Source: Pseudomonadota bacterium (GTDB taxonomy: Bacteria; Pseudomonadota; Alphaproteobacteria; Caulobacterales; Caulobacteraceae). From it: a stretch of DNA of 15,539 nucleotides. Positions within the stretch are counted from its first letter, which is position 1. Each line of letters opens with the position of its first letter. Where the stretch lies: NCBI GenBank assembly GCA_023424215.1, contig JAFAEC010000165.1, forward strand, positions 1 through 15,539. Reading direction: 5' to 3'. Below are positions 1 to 7,724 of this stretch, one piece after another. A program made the position numbers and the translations under genes. The notes beneath the pieces were generated by a model, which was not told the origin of the DNA, did no database searches, and saw only the letters and a list, made by a program, of their open reading frames with translations.

Positions 1-2
1 GC

Positions 3-644
3 GTGGGCCGGGCCGTCATGGCCGCCGAGCTCGCCGCCTGGGGCCGCGAACGGGGCAGCGCCGAAGCTCTACGGCTCGCCGCGACCATCCTCGACGAGGT
101 GCCCTTCCGATCTGGAAGCGACGGCGACGCCGGCGTCGAACCGGTGCTCTCCGCCAGCGCCTTCCGCCGCCAGGCGGCGGAACTGGACGCGGCCCGCGCC
201 GCGCAGGACGAAATCGTGGTCAGCGGCTCGCGGGTCCGGCCGCGCGCGCCGCAGGCTCCACCTCCCCCACCGCCGCCACCGCCACCGCCGCCTCCGCCTC
301 CGCCGCCGGCGGCCACCGCGCCGCCGCCCCCGGCCATGGGCGTCCGCTCGTCCCCGTTCGGGGCGGGGCCGGTGTCGACGCTCAAGCGGCTGGCGTCCCG
401 GGAGAGCTGGAGTTTCGACGTCCACGCCCGCGGGGCGGAGGTGCTGCGGGTGGCCGTGATCGGCGATGGCGACGCCGCCATCGACCTCGTGGTTCGGGAT
501 TCAGCCGGCAAGATCCTCTGCGCCGACGGCCTCGGCGATCACTATCCGGTCTGCACCCTGGCGCCGCGCGCGCCGGCGCGGCTGCGGGTCGACGTGGTCA
601 ACCGGGGGGCGCTGTGGACCCGGGTCCAGGTCATCACCAACTAA
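3..644 (+). CDS. Hypothetical proline-rich protein, 5' end probably cut by window edge
   Basis: I do not recognise this gene. The frame is open to the left edge, so the GTG at 3 is probably not the true start and a signal peptide may lie outside the window. The visible 213 residues divide into an Ala-rich helical part (1-66), a short stretch EIVVSGSRVR (70-79), a run of 17 prolines (86-102) and a beta-rich C-terminal part (about 134-213) with two cysteines (173 and 184) that could pair. The C-terminal part, beginning SWSFDV, loosely recalls pre-peptidase C-terminal-like beta sandwiches of secreted proteins; this is a weak resemblance. EIVVSGSRV resembles the segment ahead of the plug in TonB-dependent receptors, but no receptor barrel follows. 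Export to the periplasm or outer membrane is inferred. The stop lies 4 bases from the stop of the convergent kinase gene. Confidence 0.6.
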   Translation: MGRAVMAAELAAWGRERGSAEALRLAATILDEVPFRSGSDGDAGVEPVLSASAFRRQAAELDAARAAQDEIVVSGSRVRPRAPQAPPPPPPPPPPPPPPPPPAATAPPPPAMGVRSSPFGAGPVSTLKRLASRESWSFDVHARGAEVLRVAVIGDGDAAIDLVVRDSAGKILCADGLGDHYPVCTLAPRAPARLRVDVVNRGALWTRVQVITN

Positions 645-648
645 GCCC

Positions 649-1724
649 TCAGGCGCCGGCGCGCCTGGCGAACGACAGGGCCGCAGCCGCCAGCGCGGGA
701 GCCTGCGCCCCCATGGCCCGGGCCTGGGCCGAGGCGGCGGTTCCGTCCCGCACCCGACCGGCGATGCCCTGGCAGATCGCCGCCAGCCGGAACAGATTGT
801 AGGCGAACAGCCAGTCCAGGTTCTCCGGCGGCGCGGTTCCGGTCTGCGCCGCGTAGCGCGCCACGGTCTCCTCAACCGAGGGAATACCCAGCGCGGGCAG
901 GTCCGCCCCGGCCAGGCCGTTGCGCTCGCTCGCCGGGATCGCCCAGCCGATCAGCAGGTAGGAGAAATCGGCCATTGGATCGCCCAGCGTCGACAGCTCC
1001 CAGTCCAGCACCGCGCGCACCTCGGCCCGCTCAGGATGCAGGATCAGGTTGTCGAGGCGGAAGTCGCCGTGCACCACCCGCGTCGGCCCCTGCGCGGGCA
1101 GCGTCGCCGGCAGGAATTCGATCAGCCGGTCCATGGCCGGAATCGGATCGGTCTCCGAGGCCCGGTACTGCTTGGTCCAGCGCCCCACCTGCCGTTCGAA
1201 ATAGTTGCCGGGCCGGCCGTAGTCGCCCAGTCCGATCGCCTCCGGATCGAAGCGGTGCAAGGCCGCCAGGGCGTCGACCTGGGCGTCGTAGATGGCGCGG
1301 CGCTCCGCCGGCTCCATCCCCGGCAGCTTGAGGTCCCACAGGATGCGGCCGTCGACCTTGTCCATCACATAGAACATCGAGCCGATGACGCCCTCGTCGG
1401 CGCACAGGGCCCACGGCCGCGCCACCGGATAGCCCTGGGCGTGCAGGGCCGAGATCACCCGGAACTCCCGATCCACCGCATGGGCCGAGGCCAGCAGGGT
1501 CCCCGGCGGCTTGCGACGCAGCACATAGGTGCGGGCCGGCGTGGTCAGTTCGTAGGTCGGATTCGACTGCCCGCCCTTGAACTGGCGAATGGCCAGCGGG
1601 CCGCTGAAGCCCATGACGTTGTCGGCCAGCCACGTCGAGAGGCGCGCCTCGTCGAGGGCGTGGCGCGGGTCGACCGCGCGGGTGCCGGAGAAGGTGGACT
1701 GGGCGTCGGCGGGATCGATCTGGC

Positions 1725-1728
<4 letters not shown>
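649..1728 (-). CDS. Phosphotransferase family protein (APH/ACAD10-type kinase)
   Basis: This 359-residue protein has the aminoglycoside-phosphotransferase fold (APH family), in the branch resembling the kinase domain of ACAD10/ACAD11. Visible motifs in order are the nucleotide-binding loop GGQSNPTYEL (52-61), YVLRRKPPG (68-76) with a likely ATP-binding Lys/Arg, Glu88, the catalytic-loop motif HGDFRLDN (220-227, catalytic Asp222) and the metal-binding LDWELSTLGDP (241-251, Asp242). Bacterial members are usually cytosolic, often sit near acyl-CoA dehydrogenases and rarely confer antibiotic resistance; the mammalian domains phosphorylate hydroxyacyl-CoA derivatives. The substrate here is unknown. 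Its ATG overlaps the glpK stop as ATGA (1725-1728), and no clear Shine-Dalgarno is seen, so translation is probably coupled to glpK. No acyl-CoA dehydrogenase lies in the window. Confidence 0.88.
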
Positions 1729-3218
<1,490 letters not shown>

Positions 3219-3235
3219 TCACCGACGCTAGCCCA

Positions 3236-3377
3236 TTCCTCCCCCGCAGGGGAGGGGGACCATGCGAAGCATGGTGGAGGGGCGAAGGGACATTCTTCCC
3301 CACCGTCCACCGATCCGCGCCCCTCACTCCCCCTCCACCGCCTTGCCGGCGGTCCCCCTCCCCCTGCGGGGGAGGAA
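3236..3377. repeat. Intergenic palindromic repeat, copy A
   Basis: The element lies between divergent glpK and the dehydratase gene. Its outer arms are near-perfect inverted repeats of about 26-27 bases: left TTCCTCCCCCGCAGGGGAGG (3236 onward), right CCTCCCCCTGCGGGGGAGGA (3357 onward). The left arm has one G fewer than the right. Each arm is itself a hairpin (CCTCCCC / GGGGAGG). Inside lie a second hairpin ACCATGC-GAA-GCATGGT (3260-3276) and a third, ACCGCC-TTGCC-GGCGGT (3337-3353). The middle, about 60 bases, differs from copy B. The outer ends place GGAGGAA upstream of both flanking start codons. A small non-autonomous mobile element or BIME-like repeat is the best description; no transposase is present. 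Confidence 0.9.
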
Positions 3378-3393
3378 GGGGTATGGCTTGACC

Positions 3394-4398
3394 ATGCACA
3401 CCGCTTCCTTCGAAGGCGTCAGGGACGCCGCCCGCCAGCTTCTCGGCCACGCCGTCCGCACGCCCCTGATCGAGAGTCCGGCCCTGAACGAACGGCTGGG
3501 CGGACGGGTGCTGCTCAAGGCCGAGACCCTGCAGCGGGCCGGCGCCTTCAAGTTCCGCGGCGCCTGGAACCGGATCAGCCGGCTGACGCCGGACGAACTG
3601 GCACGGGGCGTCGTCGCCTACTCCTCCGGCAACCACGCCCAGGCGGTGGCCTGCGCCGCCCGCATGATGGGAACCCCGGCGGTCATCGTGATGCCGGCCG
3701 ACAGCCCCGGGGTGAAGGTGGAGGGAGTCATCGCCTTCGGCGGCGAGGTGCGCATGTACGACCGTTACCGCGAGAGCCGCGAAGCCATCGGCGAGGAGAT
3801 CGCCCGCACGCGCGGCTCGGTGCTGGTGCGCCCGTTCGACGACCCCTTCGTCATCGAGGGCCAGGGCACGACCGGGCTGGAGATTCTCGAACAGGCGGAC
3901 GGCTTCGGCGCCCGCATCGATCAACTGTTGTGCGGGGCCTCCGGCGGCGGGTTGATCGCCGGCGTCAACCTGACGATGGCCGCGCTGTCGCCGGACACGC
4001 CGGTGATCGGCGTCGAGCCGCAGGACTACAACGACACCCAGCTGTCGCTGGCCGCGGGCGAGCGCCTGACCCACGCCCCGGCGCCGGGCACCATCTGCGA
4101 CGCCCTGATGACCGACCGGCCGGGCGAGCTGACCTTTCCGATCAACCGTCGCCTGAGGGAGGTGGTGACGGTGTCCGACGCCGAGGTCGCCGAGGCGGTG
4201 CGCGTCACCTTCCGCACCCTCAAGCTGGTCGTCGAGCCCGGCGGCGCCGTGTCGCTCGCCGCCCTGCTGGCCGGCAAGATCGAGGCGCGGGATCGGACCA
4301 CCGCCGTGGTGCTGTCGGGCGGCAACGTCGACCCCGCCCTGTTCTCGGCCATCATCGAGGACCGTTTCGACCCCGCCGACTGGAGGAAGGCCGCATGA
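3394..4398 (+). CDS. Threonine/serine dehydratase (PLP fold type II, catabolic type)
   Basis: This 334-residue cytosolic PLP enzyme is predicted to deaminate L-threonine (to 2-oxobutanoate) or L-serine (to pyruvate). The PLP lysine is Lys53 in GAFKFRGAW (50-58). The substrate loop SSGNHAQAVA spans 77-86, the phosphate-binding glycine loop GASGGGLIAG 181-190, and VLSGGNVD 307-314. No C-terminal ACT domain follows, so it resembles catabolic TdcB or serine racemase rather than the longer, isoleucine-inhibited IlvA. The ATG at 3394 is chosen because homology begins there; the open frame reaches back to 3262 but only through the palindromic repeat. GGAGGAAGG at 3371-3379, 14 bases upstream, is the only Shine-Dalgarno candidate and belongs partly to that repeat. 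The stop overlaps the MaoC start as ATGA. Racemase or another hydroxy-amino-acid lyase activity is possible. Confidence 0.9.
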   Translation: MHTASFEGVRDAARQLLGHAVRTPLIESPALNERLGGRVLLKAETLQRAGAFKFRGAWNRISRLTPDELARGVVAYSSGNHAQAVACAARMMGTPAVIVMPADSPGVKVEGVIAFGGEVRMYDRYRESREAIGEEIARTRGSVLVRPFDDPFVIEGQGTTGLEILEQADGFGARIDQLLCGASGGGLIAGVNLTMAALSPDTPVIGVEPQDYNDTQLSLAAGERLTHAPAPGTICDALMTDRPGELTFPINRRLREVVTVSDAEVAEAVRVTFRTLKLVVEPGGAVSLAALLAGKIEARDRTTAVVLSGGNVDPALFSAIIEDRFDPADWRKAA

Positions 4399-4877
4399 GC
4401 CGCACCGAACGCAAGGGAACGCCCACCCCCGTCGCCGACCTGCCGGGACTGGTTGGACAGGAGATCGGCGTCAGCCGCTGGTTCGAGATCGACCAGGCCC
4501 GCATCGACGCCTTCGCCGAGGTCACCGAGGACCGCCAGTTCATCCATGTCGACCCCGAGGCGGCGAAGGCCACCCCGCTGGGCGGAACCATCGCCCACGG
4601 CTTCCTGACCCTCAGCCTGGCCTCGGCCATGTCCTACGACGCCGTGCCGCCGCTGGCCGGCGTCGCCATGGGCCTCAACTACGGCTTCGACAAGCTCCGC
4701 TTCCTCGCCCCGGTGCCGGCCGGCTCGAGGGTTCGCGGCCGCTTCAGGCTGCTGTCCGCCGACGACAAGGGCGGCGGCCGCTGGCTGCTCAAGCACGAGC
4801 TGACGGTGGAGATCGACGGGGCCGACAAGCCGGCGCTGGTGGCGGAGTGGCTGTCGATGCAGGTGGTGGGCGGCTAG
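4395..4877 (+). CDS. MaoC family (R)-hydratase-like hot-dog protein
   Basis: This single-domain, 160-residue hot-dog protein is of the MaoC/NodN type. Many such proteins hydrate trans-2-enoyl-CoA to (R)-3-hydroxyacyl-CoA. The catalytic Asp-x4-His pattern is visible in TEDRQFIHVDPEAA (44-57; Asp46, His51), followed by the family's GGTIAHGFLTLSL (63-75) and the NYGFDKLRFLAPVPAGSRVR strand-turn region (95-114). GGAGGAAGG at 4382-4390 is a strong Shine-Dalgarno and the ATG overlaps the upstream stop as ATGA, so translation is coupled to the dehydratase. What joins the two activities is unclear: a CoA substrate derived from 2-oxobutanoate is conceivable but is only inference. The stop TAG shares the tetranucleotide CTAG (4874-4877) with the stop of the convergent oxidoreductase gene. 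Confidence 0.92.
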   Translation: MSRTERKGTPTPVADLPGLVGQEIGVSRWFEIDQARIDAFAEVTEDRQFIHVDPEAAKATPLGGTIAHGFLTLSLASAMSYDAVPPLAGVAMGLNYGFDKLRFLAPVPAGSRVRGRFRLLSADDKGGGRWLLKHELTVEIDGADKPALVAEWLSMQVVGG

Positions 4878-5809
4878 CCCTCCCCCAGACACCTCAGCGC
4901 CACCTCGAGGTTCCGCAGGCCGTCCTCGCCGGTCACCGCCGGGGGCTCGCCGCTGCGGATGGCGCGGGCGAACTCCTCCAGCTCGCGCTTCAGCGGCTCG
5001 GCCGGCCAACTCATCACGCCGCGGGTCGAATAGCTGCCGTCGGGCTGCTGGCCGAAATATTCGGTGACCTGGCGGGTGATCAGGTCGGCGACCACGAAGC
5101 GGTTCATCGTCGCCACCTGCAGGGTCCGCACCTTGTAGGGCGTCACCCAGTTGGTGGTGATGTGGGCGATGGTGCCGTTGGCCAGCCGGAACTGCAGCAG
5201 GGCGGTGTCCTCGCGCTCGGCCTTGGTGCGGGCCAGCTGCGGCTGCACCTCGACGATCTCCGAACCGGTCAGGTGGCGGATGATGTCGATGTCGTGCACG
5301 GCCAGGTCGATGACCACGCCGACCTCGCCCATGCGCGGCGGGAAGGGGCCGACGCGGGTGATCTGGATCGAGATGACGTCGTCGCCGTCGATGGCGCGCT
5401 TGACCGCCTCGACCGCCGGATTGAAGCGCTCGACCTGACCGACCATCAGGATGCGGTCATTGGCTTTCGCGGCGTCGATGATGCGCCGCGCGTCCTCCAC
5501 CGTCGCGGCGATCGGCTTCTCGACCAGCACGTGCACGCCCTTCTCCAGCAGGGCCACGGCGAGGTCGGCGTGGGTGCGGTTCGGGGTGGCGACGACGGCG
5601 GCGTCCAGGCCCGCGTCGACGAAGGCCTCGGCGGTCGTCACCGGCGTCGCCCCGTAGGCGGCGGCGACCCCCTCGGCCGTCACCCCGTCGGGATCGAACA
5701 CATGGGTCAGCTCGACGTCGCGGATGTCCGACAGGACCCGGGCGTGGTTGCGCCCCATGACGCCCGCGCCGGCGACGCCGAACTTCAGAAGCGGCTGGTG
5801 CTGGGTCAT
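4874..5809 (-). CDS. gnnA: Gfo/Idh/MocA oxidoreductase, probable UDP-GlcNAc 3-dehydrogenase
   Basis: NAD-dependent sugar dehydrogenase of 311 residues. The N-terminal Rossmann fold shows GVAGAGVMGRNHA (11-23), VVATPNRTHADLAVALLEKG (72-91) and the hallmark EKP (97-99). The C-terminal domain carries DLAVHDIDIIRHLTG (168-182) with the conserved His172 and Asp175. The segment VGQVERFNPAV (123-133) is, as I recall, typical of GnnA-like and WbpB-like enzymes. It starts 4 bases after the aminotransferase stop, with AAGGG about 8 bases before the ATG. In Acidithiobacillus, GnnA oxidises C3 of UDP-GlcNAc and GnnB aminates it, giving the precursor of 2,3-diaminoglucose lipid A. Caulobacter and Brevundimonas lipid A contain this sugar, which supports the call. 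A WbpB-like role in another 3-amino sugar is the main alternative. Confidence 0.78.
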   Translation of the reverse strand: MTQHQPLLKFGVAGAGVMGRNHARVLSDIRDVELTHVFDPDGVTAEGVAAAYGATPVTTAEAFVDAGLDAAVVATPNRTHADLAVALLEKGVHVLVEKPIAATVEDARRIIDAAKANDRILMVGQVERFNPAVEAVKRAIDGDDVISIQITRVGPFPPRMGEVGVVIDLAVHDIDIIRHLTGSEIVEVQPQLARTKAEREDTALLQFRLANGTIAHITTNWVTPYKVRTLQVATMNRFVVADLITRQVTEYFGQQPDGSYSTRGVMSWPAEPLKRELEEFARAIRSGEPPAVTGEDGLRNLEVALRCLGEG

Positions 5810-5813
5810 CGGA

Positions 5814-6974
5814 TCAGCCCTTGAACGACGCCACGGCGGCGATGATGCGGTCCTGCGTCGCCTCGTCCAGATCCGCGTGCATCGGCAGGCTGATGACCCG
5901 GTCCTTCAGCCGCTCGGTCACCGGCAGGCCGCCGGCGCCGCGCGGATAGCGCTCGTAGGCCGGCTGCAGGTGCAGCGGGATCGGATAGTAGACGGCGGTG
6001 GGCACGCCCTGAGTCTTCAGGTGGGCGGCGAGCCCGTCGCGATCCTCGTGCTCGATGGTGTACTGGGCCCAGTTTGAGACGTTGCCGGCCGGCACGTCGG
6101 GCACGGCCGCGACGTGCGGACGCAGGCCCTCGTTGTAGCGGGCCGCGATGCGGTTGCGCCACTCGATCTCCTGCGGAAAGACCTTCAGCTTCTCGATCAG
6201 CACCGCCGCCTGGATGGTGTCCAGCCGGCTGTTCAGGCCGATGCGCATGTTCAGATACTTGGTCTCGTGCTCGAAGGTGCGGTCCTTCAGGTCCATCTCG
6301 ACCGCCTTGCCGTGCACCCGGATGGAGTCGATCAGCTGGGCCAGCTGGTCGTCGTTGGTCAGCACCGCCCCGCCGTCGCCGTAGCAGCCCAGCGGCTTGG
6401 CCGGGAAGAAGCTGGTGGTGGTGACGTCGGCCCACTCCAGCGGGTGCCGGCCGTCGATCGTGCAGCCGAAGCCCTGGGCCGAGTCGGCGATCAGCTTCAT
6501 GCCGTGCCGGTCGCAGATCGCCTTGATCGCCGGGTAGTCGGCGGGCTGGCCGAACAGGTCGACGGCGATCACCACCCGCGGCTTCAGACGGCCTTCCTTC
6601 AGCACGCCCTCGATCGCCGCTTCCAGCGCCTTCGGGTCGATGTTGTAGGTCTTGGGGTCGACGTCGACGAAAACCGGGATGGCGTGGAACCACGGCACCA
6701 CCTCGGCGGTCGCGGCGAAGGTGAAGCTCGGCACGAACACGGCGTCGCCGTGGCCGATGTCCCAGGCCATGAGCGGCAGGGCCAGCGCATCGGTGCCGTT
6801 GGCGCAGCCCAGCGCATGCTTTGCCTTGCCGAAGGCGGCGAGGTCCTGCTCGAACTGGCGCACCTGCGGCCCCATCACCCAGGCGCCGCCGACGACCGCC
6901 TCCTGCACGGCCGCCTCGATCTTGCCGGCCAGACGCAGGCGCTGGGCCTGCAGGTCGATGAAGGGGATCGTCAT
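5814..6974 (-). CDS. gnnB: DegT/DnrJ/EryC1/StrS aminotransferase, probable UDP-3-keto-GlcNAc aminotransferase
   Basis: PLP-dependent sugar aminotransferase of 386 residues, normal for the family. Visible are MTIPFIDLQAQ at the N-terminus, the PLP phosphate loop GCANGTDALALPL (56-68), FVPSFTFAATAE (80-91), the PLP-nitrogen Asp in LIADSAQGFG (161-170, Asp164) and the Schiff-base lysine in SFFPAKPLGCYGDGG (188-202, Lys193). The frame extends upstream to 7031, but the extra 19 residues are Pro/Arg-rich and unlike the family. The ATG at 6974 has GGAG nine bases upstream and gives the canonical N-terminus. It precedes the Gfo/Idh/MocA gene by 4 bases, so the two form an operon. By analogy with GnnB it would transfer an amino group, usually from glutamate, to 3-keto-UDP-GlcNAc. 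Other 3-amino-sugar pathways are possible. Confidence 0.82.
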   Translation of the reverse strand: MTIPFIDLQAQRLRLAGKIEAAVQEAVVGGAWVMGPQVRQFEQDLAAFGKAKHALGCANGTDALALPLMAWDIGHGDAVFVPSFTFAATAEVVPWFHAIPVFVDVDPKTYNIDPKALEAAIEGVLKEGRLKPRVVIAVDLFGQPADYPAIKAICDRHGMKLIADSAQGFGCTIDGRHPLEWADVTTTSFFPAKPLGCYGDGGAVLTNDDQLAQLIDSIRVHGKAVEMDLKDRTFEHETKYLNMRIGLNSRLDTIQAAVLIEKLKVFPQEIEWRNRIAARYNEGLRPHVAAVPDVPAGNVSNWAQYTIEHEDRDGLAAHLKTQGVPTAVYYPIPLHLQPAYERYPRGAGGLPVTERLKDRVISLPMHADLDEATQDRIIAAVASFKG

Positions 6975-7136
6975 GGGGAGGCTCTCCGGCGTCGGGGATC
7001 GCGGGCTCGGCGGGAGTCGAACGCGCCGCATGGTCGCGCGCTCCCTACCAAATCGGCCGCCTCCGCGCCAAACCCGGCGGGGTCACATCCGGTGAGGGAT
7101 TGCAACGGTCGCCGACGGCGCCGTATCGCAGCGGCC

Positions 7137-7649
7137 ATGAGCACCGGCGTCCCCGCGGTGTTCCTCGATCGCGACGGCGTGCTGATCGAGGACACCGGCT
7201 ATCCCCATCTGGAAGAGCACCTGCGCATCATGCCCGGGGCGATCGCCGCCGTCGGCCGGCTGAACCGGCTCGGCTATCTGTGCGTGGTGGTGACCAACCA
7301 GTCCGGCGTCGCCCGCGGCCTGTTCGACGAAGAGCAGATGAAGGCCTTCAACGCCCTGATGGTGCGCCGCTTCGCCGCCGGCGGGGCGCGGCTGGGCGCG
7401 GTCTACGCCTGCCCCTACCACGCCGAGGCGCGCGACGAACGCTGGCGGCATCCCGACCACCCCGACCGCAAGCCCAACCCCGGCATGATCCTGCGCGCCA
7501 TCGCCGACCATCAGATCGACCCGGCCCGCAGCTTCCTGATCGGCGACCAGGACAGCGACCTCGAGGCCGCGCGCCGCGCGGGCGTGCCGGGTTTCCGCTT
7601 CGAAGGCGGCGACCTCGACGCCTTCGTCCGCGAACTGCTGGGGCACTGA
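7137..7649 (+). CDS. HAD-IIIA family phosphatase, GmhB-like
   Basis: This 170-residue haloacid-dehalogenase phosphatase resembles D-glycero-D-manno-heptose-1,7-bisphosphate 7-phosphatase (GmhB) and the related histidinol-phosphatases. All HAD motifs are present: FLDRDGVLIED (9-19, nucleophile Asp11 and acid/base Asp13), VTNQSGVARG (52-61), the motif III lysine in RKPNPGM (111-117, Lys112) and IGDQDSDLEAARRAG (135-149). The GmhB zinc loop is altered: CPYH is present at 92-95, but the usual second Cys-x-Cys is missing and the loop instead reads RWRHPDHPDRKP. GmhB would act in ADP-heptose synthesis for the LPS core, fitting the adjacent lipid A genes, but the altered loop leaves the substrate open. 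The ATG at 7137 is chosen by homology; there is no evident Shine-Dalgarno. Confidence 0.85.
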   Translation: MSTGVPAVFLDRDGVLIEDTGYPHLEEHLRIMPGAIAAVGRLNRLGYLCVVVTNQSGVARGLFDEEQMKAFNALMVRRFAAGGARLGAVYACPYHAEARDERWRHPDHPDRKPNPGMILRAIADHQIDPARSFLIGDQDSDLEAARRAGVPGFRFEGGDLDAFVRELLGH

Positions 7650-7650
7650 G

Positions 7651-7670
7651 TCGCGTCAGGTCGCGTCGGG
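7651..7670. repeat. Two tandem copies of TCGCGTCRGG
   Basis: Just after the phosphatase stop, the sequence TCGCGTCAGG is followed directly by TCGCGTCGGG, differing at one base. It is a short tandem duplication between two co-directional genes with no recognised function; it may simply be replication slippage. Confidence 0.6.
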
Positions 7671-7724
7671 TGGATTTCCCCGTCCGATGAAATACCCTGC
7701 CCTCCGACCGCTCCGGAGCCCTGC

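Noticed and set aside
3262..3393. N-terminal extension of the dehydratase
   Set aside because: It is encoded by the palindromic repeat; enzyme homology starts at the ATG at 3394.
6975..7031. 19-residue N-terminal extension of the aminotransferase
   Set aside because: It is Pro/Arg-rich and unlike the family; the ATG at 6974 has a ribosome binding site and gives the usual N-terminus.
6114..7136. Upstream extension of the HAD phosphatase frame
   Set aside because: It is antisense to the aminotransferase; the HAD fold starts at the ATG at 7137 with the nucleophile motif 8 residues later.
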